Shown here piece by piece: positions 35,120 through 47,639 of a DNA stretch of 64,000 nucleotides. Position numbers and translations under genes: made by a program. The DNA comes from Solen grandis (taxonomy: Eukaryota > Mollusca > Bivalvia > Adapedonta > Solenidae), in assembly GCA_021229015.1 (NCBI GenBank), contig CM037788.1, positions 37,658,024-37,722,023 of the forward strand. The letters are read 5' to 3'. The notes below the pieces were generated by a model. The model did not search any database, had not been told where the DNA came from, and was given only the letters and a program-made list of their open reading frames with translations. Position 1 is the first letter of the stretch. Each line of letters begins with the position of its first letter.

Positions 35120-35300
35120 GGATATGTATTGATGCAAAAGGATTTTGTCCATCTAAATGTATTGATGCAAAAAGTTTTTATTCACCTTAATGTATTGATG
35201 CTTTTTGTCCATCTAAATGTATTGATGCAAAAAGTTTTTATTCACCTTAATGTATTGATGCTAAAAGTTTTTGTCCATTAAAATATTTTGCTGCAAAAGA
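35120..35300 (+). repeat. Tandem repeat, TTTGTCCATCTAAATGTATT unit (right part)
   Basis: Contains an almost exact 60-bp duplication (TTTTTGTCCATCTAAATG..., ATTGATGCAAAAAG, TTTTTATTCACCTTAATG) plus flanking diverged units. The left counterpart is at 32955-33080. Confidence 0.8.
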
Positions 35301-36551
35301 TTAAAATGTATTATTTCTTTCATAATTATGTCATGTTTGGCTTCAAGGTTCTGAGAATTGTATGGCCAATTTAATCGCAATTTTTATTTCAGAAGTATTG
35401 CTATTTTAGTGTTGTGAAAAGAAAAAAGTGCCACTATAGGGTTGTGGTTTGCACCTGCGTGTACTTACCTTTGCAACTGAGCATATATATTTTGTTATAC
35501 ATTGATATGTTCACCCTCACATTATGATGTCAGACAAGGACCTTGTTAAGTCAATTCTTGGAGATGTCATGCAGAGCCAGGGATTTTGTAGTACATGTAA
35601 CAATAAATAATCACTTCAGATACTCAGTTAAAGACTTTGCTAATAAAATTGGAAGCATACTCATAACTAAGTAAGAAGACATTGACATTTTCAGCTGAGG
35701 TCCCCTGTACAGTGTTGGACGTCAGATGTCAAGATTTCGTCATAAGAATCTTAAGTCTTCAAAGAAGGTTTAAAGTAGTTCGTAGAAAAGTGTGGTTGAC
35801 GTGTGAAGTTGGTTCAACAAACACATGTTGTAAAGTGTGGCAGGGCAGATGCGTGTTGTACACCGTCATGGTGGATGTTGCCCCACATTAGTCTGATTAG
35901 ATGATTAGAAATTGTCTGATAGAAGTCAGCAAGGATACTGCTCCAGATTCATGTCTATAAACCTTCTCTTAAAGGTTTTTCTGTGACATCTGTTCCCTGT
36001 ATGAACCTTTGCGCTATAGAGCAGTCTCCCCTTAAGATGCTGATGGTCTTCTAAAACTTCAGGACAGCCCTCTGTATAGCAGGACATACTATCTAGCCAG
36101 TCACAGTTCTCCAGTACAGACTGTTGAAATCTGTTGAATTTCTCCAGCCTCTTGGTTCACTTTTGTTATGTCTACATATTGATTATTTAAATGGATGAAA
36201 AGTCTAGGTGTTGGAAGGAGTGTGAGGCATATCTTGAACTGCAAACATTACTGTTTTCTCTCCAAGAATGATGAATTGTATATTTTATGAATTGTCAATC
36301 AGAGTTTAGTTTCTCAAATTTTAGGACAAAATGAGGTGTTCAAGAATATATTTATAAGCAGTTTGATAGTTTGAATATGTCATTTACAGCAGTAGGCAAT
36401 ATATGGATGTAATAAAGTTAAGTCAGTATTCAAAAATAAAAAAAGACTTCAGACTTTATAATGGAAAGAATTTCTGTTTTTCACAATAATCTAAATGTAG
36501 AATTAAAAAGATATCAAAAGAATTTGCATGGTATTTATTACTGATTTATTT

Positions 36552-37240
36552 AGTAAACCATTGTCTTACATGAGTCTTGTAAACCATTGTCAGGAATGAG
36601 TCTTGTAAACCATTGTCAGAAATGAGTCTTGTAAACCATCATCAGAAATGAGTCTTGTAAACCATCATCAGAAATTAGCCTTGTAAACCATTGTCTTACA
36701 TGAGTCTTGTAAACCATTGTCAGGAATGAGTCTTGTAAACCATTGTCAGAAATGAGTCTTGTAAACCATTGTCAGACTCATGTAAACCATCGTCAGAAAT
36801 GAGTCTTGTAAACCATCGTCAGAAATGAGTCTTGTAAACCATTGTCAGAAATGAGTCTTGTAAACCATCATCAGAAATGAGTCTTGTAAACCATCGTCAG
36901 AAATGAGTCTTGTAAACCATCGACAAGAATGAGTCTTGTAAACCATTGTCAGAAATGAGTCTTGTAAACCATTGTCAGACTCATGTAAACTGTTGTCAGA
37001 AATGAGTCTTGTAAACCATTGTCAGACTCATGTAAACTGTTGTCAGAAATGAGTCTTGTAAACCATTGTCAGACTCCTGTAAACTATTGTCAGAAATGAG
37101 TCTTGTAAACCATTGTCATTGTTAAATGAGTCTTGTAAACCATTGTCAGAAATGAGTCTTGTTAACCATTGTCAGACTCATGTAAACCATCGTCAGAAAT
37201 GAGTCTTGTAAACCATTGTCAGGAATGATCGAGTCTTGTC
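36552..37240 (+). repeat. 26-nt minisatellite, about 25 units
   Basis: The unit is close to ATGAGTCTTGTAAACCATTG plus TCAGAA. Units differ mainly at ATTG/ATCG/ATCA. Shortened junction units contain CAGACTCATGTAAAC, and the compound repeat of short plus normal unit occurs several times, showing higher-order structure. The 26-nt period is not a multiple of three and the array is intronic, so it is not coding. Confidence 0.95.
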
Positions 37241-38289
37241 AGATAATGTAGTAGTAATCAATGTTGTTTCATATAATTAATTAATTTATGAAGACCCAAT
37301 AATATCTTGTAAGGGTTCCCTTTATAATAAAACTTAAACATATAAATAAGTAGAGCAATTCTTTGAAAATGCTTCTCTAGTCTTGAGTCTTCAATATAGA
37401 CTTAGCATATGATTTTGAGCCAAGGATATCATCATTTTGTCCTTGGTCCCAAGTTAATTCATCTGGACTATGGTCTACAGGGAAAAAAGAGTAATATATA
37501 CCACAGCCCATTTATCATGTGATCTGACATTGGGGCATTAATGGCCAGCCATTAGCGCTTTTGTTGTCATTTTGTTCATGTCTTGAACAGCGAGCAAAGT
37601 CTCATCAGGATTGGGCCATCATTCTGCTACATTTCCCAAACATGATCATTTAAACCTAGCAATGTTTCTTCCATGCTCCATGAGCCATATTTACAGCATC
37701 TTACTCAACACACGTCCCTGAAGTATTACAGTTCCCCCTCTGCCATTGACATTTTAGACGTAAACATCAACTCTGGAGGGATTATACAGAATAAGCCGAT
37801 TTCATTGCTTCTTTGCTAGAATAAAACTGTTTTCTTGGTAGCGCTATAATTGTTCATTATTTTGTCTACAATCCTGTGATGTAGAAATTCACATTAAATT
37901 TTTGGTGCTGAGCCTCTAGTTGGGTGCTCTGGCAGGCGCATAGTCGTGTGTCAATTAGTTTTCTGTTTCCTGAAGACTTTAATCCTGATTGGTTAATAAG
38001 GCTGGCGATGTTAAGCTCTGCCTTACATTGCTGCCCTGCTGATGGTCTTATTACCGCATGGACTAAACAGCTCACATGGCAGTGAGATAACATCAAGGTG
38101 AATTCAAAATTGCTTCATGGAAAAAATCCTTTCAGTCAGTTACAAGTTTTTATAGTGAAACCCAGAGGTAAAATTATTTTACCTCTGTATGTCTGAAAAG
38201 TGAAAGAAAAAAAAACTTTCTCAAAAGTCATTAATGTATTTTGTGTATTGTTCATTTTGCTGAAAATTTATACTTGTGCTGTTGAAATT

Positions 38290-39282
38290 GCAACATAAAC
38301 ATAGACTTCAAAATTTTTTAACAATTGCTTCAAACAACATCTCCTCCTAAACGGCTTGGCCAATTTGAAAAATATTTTGCAGGAATGTTCCTTGGATGAA
38401 GCTCTACTAAAGTTGTATAAATGGTTCTGGTCCATCGCATAATTAGGTCACAGGAGCTAAAAATAGATTTTAAAAATGAAAATTTAAAAAATCTTCTTCT
38501 CTGAAACCACAAGGCCTAGCCTTTTGATTTTTGGTATGTAGCATGATCTTATGACTCTCTACCAGGATTGTACAAATTATGACCCTGGGGTCAAAATTGG
38601 CCCCGCCCCAGGGGTCACTTGATTTCACATAGGCTAATATAGGAAAAACTTGAAAAAATCTTCTTCTCCGAAACCACAAGGTTTAACCTTTTGATTTTTG
38701 GTATGTAGCATCATCTTATGGGCCACTACCAAGATTGTACAAATCATAGCCCTATGGTGATAAATGACCCCGCACCAGGGGTCACTTGTTTTACATAGAG
38801 TTATATAGGAAAATCTTAAAAAATCTTCTTCTATGAATCCATAAGGCCTAGAGCTTAGATATTTGGTATGTAGCATCATCTTATGGGCCACTACCAAGAT
38901 TGTACAAATCATAGCCCAATGGTGATAAATGACCCCACACCAGGGGTCACTTGTTTTACATAGAGTTAAATAGGAAAATCTTAAAAAATCTTCTTCTATG
39001 AATCAATAAGGCCTAGAGCTAAGATTTTTGGTATGTAGTAGCATCTAATGGTTCATTACAAAGATTTTCAAAGTCTTGGCCCTACGGTGATAAATGACCC
39101 TGCGCCCAAGTCTTCTCTGAAACCATATGGCCCATTGCTTAGATATTTGGTGTGTAGTATTGTCAGGGGTAAAATGTTTTAGATTAAGTTATATCAGAAT
39201 CCTTGTCTGTTTAAAAACCTTGACATCAGTTGAAGCAATGGTACTCAGGTGAGCGATTCAGGGCCATCATGGCCCTCTTGTT
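38290..39282 (+). repeat. Dispersed repeat with 165-bp internal tandem expansion
   Basis: The ends match the 31981-32379 family: a start near AACATCTCCTCCTAAACGGC and the end CATCATGGCCCTCTTGTTT. Inside, a unit beginning ATCTTCTTCT recurs at about 38491, 38658, 38823 and 38988 (165-167 bp apart), with a partial fifth near 39108. Each unit carries TTTTGGTATGTAGCAT or a close variant, AAGATTGTACAAAT and GGGGTCACTTG. Overlapping minus-strand ORFs that look alike are simply translations of these units. Confidence 0.85.
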
Positions 39283-39644
39283 TTTCACATGTATTTGTTT
39301 ACATTCGAATTTCATCTCTTTAAATATTTTACTTGTTACAACATTTTGTACCAAGCTTAACCCTAATGTGCAAAGTAATGTCTAACCCAGGACCCATCAA
39401 GATGTACAACAGTAATGCTTGTAAATATAAATTGCAAGAACTTGTTCCTCAGTCAGCATAACTTTGTTATTTGAGAAAAGAAGTAGTAAAGCAAAAAGCT
39501 GTTTTAGTCCTATATAATGCAAGAACATAGTTTGATTTTCGTAAGTCTTATATTCCTTTCATTGACCTTTAATTCCTGTTCAGGTGTTTGAACGTTTTCC
39601 ACCACTTCAGATAAGAATGCTTATGTCTGAAGACTGCAGTGTCT

Positions 39645-39886
39645 TTAACCCTTTCCCTCATATAGACTCATTTTGACGCACTCAATAGGTATCACATAAA
39701 GCCTGATCTGCAGAAAACCACAGTTAAACCTTACCAAATTTAATTAAAAAATCCTCATTTCCAGACCACTGAGGAGCAGCGAACAGCATAAAACATGATC
39801 AGCCTGCGAGTTACTCGCAGGCTGATCTGGTTTTATGCTGTTCGCATAGGTCTTTTCATGGTTTCCTCTATGAGGGAAAGGGTTAA
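39645..39886 (-). mobile_element. TTAA-MITE, copy 6
   Basis: Full-length, with an intact hairpin tip GCCTGCGAGTTACTCGCAGGC. It is inverted relative to copy 7, 1.3 kb away, and both lie just upstream of the second EHBP1 exon. Confidence 0.95.
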
Positions 39887-41199
39887 AGTACATAGAGTGA
39901 TAAACATAAAGGTATCTGTTCTGAACGATGTCTAATTTGGACATAGGATGATGAAACCATCGAACAAACACCACGTGCTAATCGATGTTTATTAGTTTTC
40001 GCGATCTGCTTTATAACAAATCTCAATACGCTGATTTTTACATGGAACAGGTTATTATTATTCCATCAATTATATTATGCTAAATTACGAAGAGTTACTG
40101 TAGTTTTTAATAATATAACGTGAAAATACTTCTCTTTAACTATTATCTACTATTAAATCCCTTCTAAGCATAACTTTACTGGTTATATAGAAATCTTAAC
40201 AAATCTCTTCTGAACAGTATCAGTTGCTTATTGGATGGTCCAGTTTAACTTTCAGATGTTCAGACAAATAGTTATTTGGCATATTTACATTGAAACAATT
40301 CCTAGATATAGTCAAAAATGAGGTTCATACCTATAACCTAGGATGTCAGGGTTCTGTGCCTTCCTCCTGAGGCATGTTGCCATATTTCTTCTATTTTTTC
40401 AACATTTCTTACATAAATTGTAGTTGGCATTTAATAACAGATGTTTTTTATTGTGTTCTTTTCTCTTTCAAATGAGAAATGGTTATTATATGGAGGATAG
40501 GAATATAAGTTTCTGAAAAAGTTGAAATTTAATAAATAACATGTAAAATACACCATACACTACTTATACCTGACCAATGACAGATCAGGCTCTCTGTTAC
40601 AAAATACTTTTATTTGATTATTCTTTTATTTGTAGCAGCTCAAATATATTTGTCTGTTTTTAATTGTTTCGGTAAAAAAAAAGTATAATGGCCTTCTTCA
40701 AAATGAGTTTTTAACATTAAAGTAAATTTCTCAAGAAAGACAGCAAGTTAGTATAATTAGATATTAAGAATATATATATGATCAGGTCTACCTGTAGAAA
40801 ATGACACTAAAAATTGTTTTTGTTTTGTAGTTATTTTCAGTAAGATTAAGGAAAAGCTGAGGGATATGAACAAGGTGTATGTTTAATTATTTCAAGTTTT
40901 TTGTTCAATTACGTCAGATCAGTAACTGTTTTGGGTCAGCAAGAATCGCCCTATATGCCTGGCCAGCTGTTGACCCCCTTGTTGGCAAGAAATTATTTTT
41001 GTACATTGCACTTCCATCGTACCCGTAATACTATATTTGGGGTCCAAGTCAAGGTTCCACTTTCCATTGAACCACTGTGAAAATGCACAATATGTCACCT
41101 AATCAAAAAAAAAAAAAATTTAAAAAATGGTATTCAGTATTGGCATTGACATTACAGTGGGACCTACTATAAAACAATCTTCATAGGATGTGTAAGTTA

Positions 41200-41441
41200 T
41201 TAACCCTTTCCCTCATAGAGGATACCATGAAAAGACCTATGCGAACAGCATAAAACCAGATCAGCCTGCAAGTAACTTGCAGGCTGATCAGGTTTTATGC
41301 TTTTCGCTGCTCCTCAGTAGTCTGGTAATGAGGATTTTGTAATTAAATTTGGTAACATTTAACTGTGGTTTTCTGCAGATCAGGCTTTATGTGGTACCTA
41401 TTGAGTGCGTCAAAATGAGTCTATATGAGGGAAAGGGTTAA
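41200..41441 (+). mobile_element. TTAA-MITE, copy 7 (paired arm substitutions)
   Basis: Full-length; its right end is 66 bp before the EHBP1 exon at 41508, so it abuts the branch-point and acceptor region. The hairpin tip is GCCTGCAAGTAACTTGCAGGC: both arms are changed relative to the family, so pairing is kept. Confidence 0.95.
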
Positions 41442-41507
41442 TTAGCTGGTTCAAATGATATGTGGATATATGGCCGTCACTTTATTTCCTGTGTTGTGTG
41501 GTTTCAG

Positions 41508-41622
41508 ACTGGCAGAAGACAGAGGCCCAGAAGCGGCGAGAGAAACTGCTGCTGGAGGAACTGGTGGTCATCGTCAACAAGCGGGACGAGCTTGTTCAGC
41601 ATCTTGATACACAGGAACGAGC
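41508..41622 (+). CDS. EHBP1: EHBP1 exon: last helix of the bMERB domain
   Basis: The acceptor is GTGTGGTTTCAG (to 41507) and the donor is GC|GTGAGT. Its 115 nt complete the split Asp codon from the previous exon and then encode [37 protein letters not shown] and two bases of the next Ala codon. This is the highly charged third helix of the bMERB module, which with the preceding helix forms a Rab-binding face. The [11 protein letters not shown] and LVNKRD-like blocks are among the most conserved parts of animal EHBP1. GC and CpG content stands out against the AT-rich intron. A 67-codon frame over the same bases in another register is only a shadow. Confidence 0.93.
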
Positions 41623-42652
41623 GTGAGTGTCATTCTCTCATCACAGTCAGGAGTCACTGGTGACTACTGTCCTACTGTGGACATGAGCATGTTGTTTCAT
41701 AAATTTCCTTCTTCTTCCTTCTCTTCAATCACCTTTTTGCTCCTTCAAACTCTTTAATTCAATATATGATATTTAGCTTTCCTTTAATTGTCCTAAGTAT
41801 TGTATTGATTTATGTTACATTGAAAGTGGAGGGGGGGGATGTATAGCCATCATGGGAAACAAAGCTTTAGCCTTGACTTTGGATGGAAAATAACCATGAA
41901 ATTATTTATTATATCATTAAGTGTTATAAAAATCTGAGGCAGGTATGATTTTTCCCCTAAAAGTGAAGCTGTTGAAATTAGCTAGATCTGTAAAGGAAAA
42001 TAAATTAATGTTTTATCCATATTCCCATATTCAAAAGGTGGCTTACTAATGAGAATATAACATTAATGATTTAGATGATCAGCATGTGATTAAAGGAAGA
42101 ACGGTAACATTCTTTTGTATCACATTGATTCCAACCATTCTTGTGTTTAATCATTTTTATAATGAAAATTTTATGAATGTGGATCTCTAATAGTCATATA
42201 ATGACACTGTTATCCTCTGTTTTTATTTATTTTTTTTCTTAAAAAAAGTAGTGCAATTTATTGAATCCTTCATTAAAACTAGAGAATAAAATGAAATTGT
42301 GAGGAAGCATTAGTTTGATGAGTTCAGAGCTAGAACACAAGACACCTTGGGCTATAATGGTAATGATGCCGGAGTATTTAACACAATGCTGTGTTGTTTT
42401 GCCCTCATATGAATAATATCACAACATGGTTACCAGTATCCCGTGCGAGATAATGCCCTTTTCACATGCACTCAACCAACAACAAGCAAATCGTTTCGAC
42501 TAGGCCACAATTATGAAGCCCCATATTTCCAAGCTACCCAATTATATTTTTCTAAGCTCTTTATTGTGTTCCTTCATTAATTCATCATCCGAGAATTGCT
42601 TCTAATCCACGGATTCAATTCTTGATATTTTTATACATGGCCTTGCATTCAG

Positions 42653-42907
42653 TTAGGCGTAATAAAAAAGTTACTCGTTTCCACTACCCGACTTACCCTA
42701 TATTTTGTACCGACTCTAAACTTTTTTTCATAGCATTCAGGCTATTACGGTTGCAAAATGCTATTTTTGTCAATTTCTCAAAAGAAATAAGATAAAAATG
42801 GAAAAAAAAAGCTAAAAATGAAAAGAAAGTTTAGCCAATCTACTGCCCTTTTTTGGAGGTGGGGGGGAGATTTTAGTGGAAACAAATAACTTTTTTTTTT
42901 CGCCTTA
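42653..42907. mobile_element. MITE-like element with TTAGGCG ends, copy 1
   Basis: It opens TTAGGCGTAATAAAAAAGTT and closes AACTTTTTTTTTTTCGCCTTA, which are near-inverted repeats. The interior (TTTTGTACCGACTCTAAACT, CATAGCATTCAGGCTATTAC) aligns with 57013-57245. Confidence 0.6.
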
Positions 42908-44004
42908 TGTAGAGTATGTTTTTAAATTAATAATAAATAAAAGAAGAGTTATGGAGTGATAATGGGCTTCATTATTCATACACCCAAAAGCAGGACTTAC
43001 ATAAATGTTCTTATGATTACATGATAAATGTCTCTAATATCATGCCTAAGCTGAAAGCCATTAGTGCTAATGTCATTTTCCTTGCTGTTATGTTTTTTTT
43101 GTTTATTTCATTCATTTTCGAAGAAAATGAAGAGTGAAGACATTAATGGCATCATATAGTTCATTTTGAAAACTTCACCAGGAAAACATACAACATCTTA
43201 ATTTGATACTGCCTGGCTAAAAAAAAGTTTGCTTGGATTTCTTCGCTGACAATTACAGATATCTCACTGTCAGTGTGGGTCATGAACAGGGGGCAGGTTC
43301 TGTGTGAATGGAAATTTGTGGTTTCTTTGATTGATATAGAACACAAATTTATTGTGCAAATATCTTCACGAAATGTGAAAGTCACGGCAACTGCATGGGT
43401 GCTTCATGAATGATAATGAGACTGTGTAACAAGGATGGGGCTATGTTGAGCGACCTTATCTTTCTAGGTGTAGCCATGGTAACAAATAGCCCACTGGATT
43501 GTGGTTCATGCACTCAGATGTCTCTAGGTCGTTAAAGTGGATGCTAGCTGTGGTTCGAGGATCCAAGATTGAAAGTTTGATCCTAATTGTGGGGTGAACA
43601 TTTTCAGTCACTTAATTATGAAGTCAACCCAGATACTGTTAGGGTTAAGATAAATTTTAACTCAAATCAAATTAAATAGAAATGTTTAGATCTAAATCTC
43701 ACATGAGTTGATCACATCACTTAGAAAATCTTCATTTTCAGTACACAGATGTTGAAATTTTAATTCAAATAAATGATATTACCTTATAATGAGTGTACCC
43801 ATGCCCAAAAGGTTATTAAACAAAAGAAGACTCATATGTATTTGTTTGTCAAAGTGAGGGTGGGGTTATAATTATAATTTGGTATTTTAAAGAAAAAGAA
43901 ATATATCATCTTTTTTTTATTCCCAGCTGTCTCTTCTGTTTTATTAGCAGATAAATTCTCTAACAAAAATTCTTAACAATATTTAGATATTTTATTGAAA
44001 CATA

Positions 44005-44110
44005 CTAAGGTTGTGGGTTCAAACCCTGTTGGCCTTCTCAAGTGCAAAGTACTGGTCCAACCCAGGAACTGTCAAGAGGGATTAGTATAAGTTTTAAGAA
44101 CTTAAATTAT
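44005..44110 (+). mobile_element. SINE-like fragment
   Basis: GGTTGTGGGTTCAAACCCTG is a B-box-like motif, followed by AAGTACTGGTCCAACCCAGG. The second phrase is shared with 26430-26540. Confidence 0.5.
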
Positions 44111-45411
44111 GAAAGCAGTGATATGTTCTTGCCAATAATAATTAAAATGATAATATTAATATATTGAGTTAATATCATCATGCATTTCCTCTTGACCAAA
44201 TTACAGCCCAGCTCATTACAAGGAAGAAAAAGGAAGGGAAAATAACAAATAGTAACACATTGCCTTCCTACAATGAAAATGATTTTTTTTTTCTTTTTTT
44301 CTTGTATCTCCTTGTTCTTTTATATTCATTATCATTATTTTGTAGAAAAACTTTCTGTATAGTTTTGTTCGTGATATTTTTTCTCATGATTTACTACTCC
44401 TCACCACCCTCCAAAAAAAATGGTTTCCATTTTAAAAAAAAAAAAAAAAAGAATTAAACAATAATTCAGATTTGTTTGACAGTTTACATTCATCAGGGCA
44501 ATAAATAAGATTCTGGTGACAGGGAGGGGATAGCGAGGCTACTCATTTTGTTCATTGGGACATGTGGCAGAGTTCGGGAAACCCCACAAAGGCCTGTGGT
44601 AATTACAGAAGAACATGTGGAGAAGCCATGCAGGGCGGCAGCATATGATTCCAAGTCAACACTACCTCCCAGTTGTGATGCAATTGATTTATTCTATATT
44701 ATTTAGAGGGATTTTTAAAAAATATGTTTCCTTGGGGAGGGTGAGGGGTTAATGCCACCTAGTTGTTTTTTAAAGGTTAATATTAAAATAAGGGAATGAA
44801 ATACAAAAATTGATAATTTTCTTTATAAAACTCTGTCTCTCTCTTTACATTTTGTTATATATTTTAGCTAGGGATGCGATGAAATGGCAACATAAAGAGT
44901 TACACCTGTCTGTGCACAAGAAATCGTGTCCCGGCTGTAACTGTGTTTTGTATGGTGTGTTTTGAAATAACTTAACACAAGGGATCCTTAGTCATGAACA
45001 AGCACCAGGTCACTAGCTTGAAGGGCAAGGTCACAGCACTCAGTTGACCTTAAAATCTTGTTCCAACTGTAATTTGTTTTAAATGGTAATGTTTTAATAA
45101 GTTTGCACAAGTGTCCTTAAAAATTTTAAGGAATTGGGAGCTTATTTTCTTAAAATCATCTTTTTTTATATTCCCAGTTTCTTATCATATTCACTGACAA
45201 AAATATCAATCTGATAATCAAAATGGCGAGGGCATCCGTGTCCTATGGACACATTTATAGGACACATTTTTGGTTTGGAAATTTGTTCTTGAGACTGTGT
45301 GTGGCAAAGGGCAGGGTGTAATGTATACAGTTCAGATTCCCTAGATGTTCTTCAGTATAACAAAAGTGTCAATACAACATTACTCACATCCTTCATTTTT
45401 TGTCACATTTT

Positions 45412-45653
45412 TTAACCCTTTCCCTCATAGAGGACACCATGAAAAGACCTATGCGAACAGCATAAAACCAGATCAGCCTGCGAGTAACTCGCAGGCTGAT
45501 CAGATTTTATGCTGTTCGCTGCTCCACAGTGGTCTGGAAATGAGTAATTTATAATTAAATTTGGTAAGGTTTAACTGTGGTTTTCTGCAGATCAGGCTTT
45601 ATGTGATACCTATAGAGTGCGTCAAAATGAGTCTATATGAGGGAAAGGGTTAA
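45412..45653 (+). mobile_element. TTAA-MITE, copy 8
   Basis: Full-length with a few private changes (CTCCACAGTGG, GATCAGATTTTATG). Same orientation as copy 7, inverted relative to copies 6 and 9, so it and copy 9 flank the last EHBP1 exon as an inverted pair. Confidence 0.93.
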
Positions 45654-46922
45654 TCAGCTGCAATGTGACAAGGTATGTCAGCTTGGATACCAAATACAGT
45701 GTTAGGAGGTGTAAGGTATACAATAGCTGAGTCAGTTTCTGAGACAGTTGCCAAAATTATACCTGAATTGTCCACTAATACATGCAGAAAAAGGTACAGG
45801 ATTTTATATTTTCAAATGCACATACCAGAATACATTGTATACTAATACCGGTATATGAGACAAAAAAATTTCCATCAAAGAAATGACTGAAAACATTATT
45901 TATGTATTTATAAAACATAAGTTGATTTAATTCTGTTGCTATATAAAACTTGAATGTTGGATGTTAAAATGATGCACATAATAGGAATAATGATAAAAAA
46001 AGACACAATTTCATTATGAAAAGATACCTTTAATTTGGTCTACCTTTTTATTACGGAATGCATCTTAATATTTTGTCACAAAAATTAACAAGCCACAAAC
46101 ATTTGATCAAGAATCTTTATAAAAAGGATAAACTAGATCATTAACTGCATGCCTGTAACATTCAGAGTTTGCTAACATAAAATTTCTAATTATTCTCTAA
46201 AAATTAGAATTCTAAAGGTTGACGGTAATTAGTACTATTTATGGCTCTCTGAAAAAAAGAGATTAAAAGGGGATTAACTTGGAAGAGCCATTATTCTCAT
46301 TTATTAAAAAGACCACACATGAATTTAAGATCTGGAATTGTGACTTCTTTTGTTAACATCATCAGGGGGATTGATTCCTATAAGATATGCTAATGATTTT
46401 AAGGTCTCCTAACACTTGCATACTTAAAAACAACATGTTTAGCCCAGATTGTGTAAATGTTTGTGCCCGATTAACAAATATTTTACCATTGTTGAACAAG
46501 ATCCAGGTTACATCACCCTTATCTGAGTTGCTTTGAAGATTTTATATGCTATTGAGAAAGGAAATAAACTGATAAATAAAAATGATAGTAATGGATGGAG
46601 CAAGACTTAAATTCTAACTAATGTCACATGCTCTTGAAATAATGAGGCTGACTTTCCGGTCTCAAAGGGGGAGAGGGGACCGTGCAGGTTGTCAATGGGC
46701 CTGTGTTGAAGTCCAGGGTCATAAGGGGGTTGTTATGGAGGGGTCAAGGGTGAACTATTTGGGATCAGAGGACCATCTAAGTCCTTAGTTTAGTTATGCT
46801 ATTTTATGCTATAGCACAACCATATCAGCTTTGAAAGAAATTTTCATTCTGAACTGGTTTAACAGTGCTCCCTCTTTATTTCTATGTTACCACAAAATAG
46901 CAAGATTTGTTAAACATGTTTA

Positions 46923-47012
46923 TTAACCCCTTATGCAGACAGTAAAATCTGAGCTACAGTATATTGTCAGCAAACAGAGGACACCCTGCTCTGCATCGGG
47001 GTAAACTGTTAA
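46923..47012. mobile_element. Fragment of the second TTAA-MITE family
   Basis: Starts TTAACCCCTTATGCAGAC and contains AATCTGAGCTACAGTATATT and CAAACAGAGGACACCCTG, which match internal parts of the elements at 51226 and 53138. The ends are degraded; the right TTAA may be coincidental. Confidence 0.5.
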
Positions 47013-47039
47013 TAACCTAAATACAGTTACATAGTCATA

Positions 47040-47222
47040 TACAGTCAAACCTGTCTTAAGTGGTCAGTCAAGTGAACAAGAGAAAGTGGCCGCTTAACAG
47101 AGGTGGCCACTAAATGAAGTTTAAAAATATAACGAAATGATGCAGTTTGGTAATATTAAATTGACCGCTAAATGCAGGTTAGTCACTTAGTACAGGTGGT
47201 CGCTAATATAGGTTCAACTGTA
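47040..47222. mobile_element. MITE with TACAGTCAAACCTG ends
   Basis: The left end TACAGTCAAACCTGTCTTAA and the inverted right end TACAGTTGAACCTATATTAG pair as terminal repeats of about 25 bp. Inside are repeated GTGGCCGCTTAA / GGTGGCCACTAAAT motifs. TA-bordered CAGTCAAACCT ends are typical of small Tc1/mariner-type elements, which is the likely class; no transposase is present. Confidence 0.7.
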
Positions 47223-47639
47223 TAGTCGTATAGTTAATGTCTTACAGCATATGTGATAGAGGATAAGTGATGATATAAAAAATGTTGTAATGTCTGTTAC
47301 TCTGGTATGTCAATAGATAATTATACTCTTTTTAAGGTTTTGTAATTAAGGTATTCAAGCGTACTCCATTACATGCAGCATCATGAAGAGAACAACAACA
47401 ATTGTATTAGAAATATGATCATTCATTGGAATAATGAAAAGTAAAATGTGTCGGATTCATTTTTAAGTTATTTCCATTTCTTGTTAATTATTTAAAATTA
47501 ACTTTAATTGGAGAATTAAAAAAAATGGTTAAAATTACAGCTTATTACACTCATGCCATTCAGAAAACATGGTACAAAAGCTTGAGACTGCCAAGTGGCA
47601 CAGCATTCTAGAGATAATATGTTTTTAAATCTGGCCACC

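Larger units (their letters stand above)
23325..41507 (+). other. EHBP1: EHBP1 intron, about 18.2 kb, phase 1
   Basis: The intron runs GT (23325) to AG (41507) and splits the GAC codon of the conserved ...AIE-D-WQK... junction. It is CpG-poor and filled with repeats listed separately. No alternative exon was recognised in it. Stretches 24315-26429, 26541-27469, 30000-31980, 35301-36551, 37241-38289 and 39887-41199 hold nothing I can name beyond short A or T runs. Confidence 0.8.

Noticed and set aside
36552..37240. CRISPR-like array
   Set aside because: Units are directly tandem without unique spacers, and the setting is a eukaryotic intron; it is a minisatellite.
38330..38912. Family of related minus-strand small proteins (three ORFs with similar CGFxEEDFL motifs)
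   Set aside because: The similarity follows from the 165-bp tandem DNA repeat. The frames differ in extent and have no start context or domain.
41460..41663. 67-codon ORF beginning MWIYGRHF as a gene
   Set aside because: It overlaps the EHBP1 exon in a different register; the real frame is fixed by splice phases and the bMERB homology.
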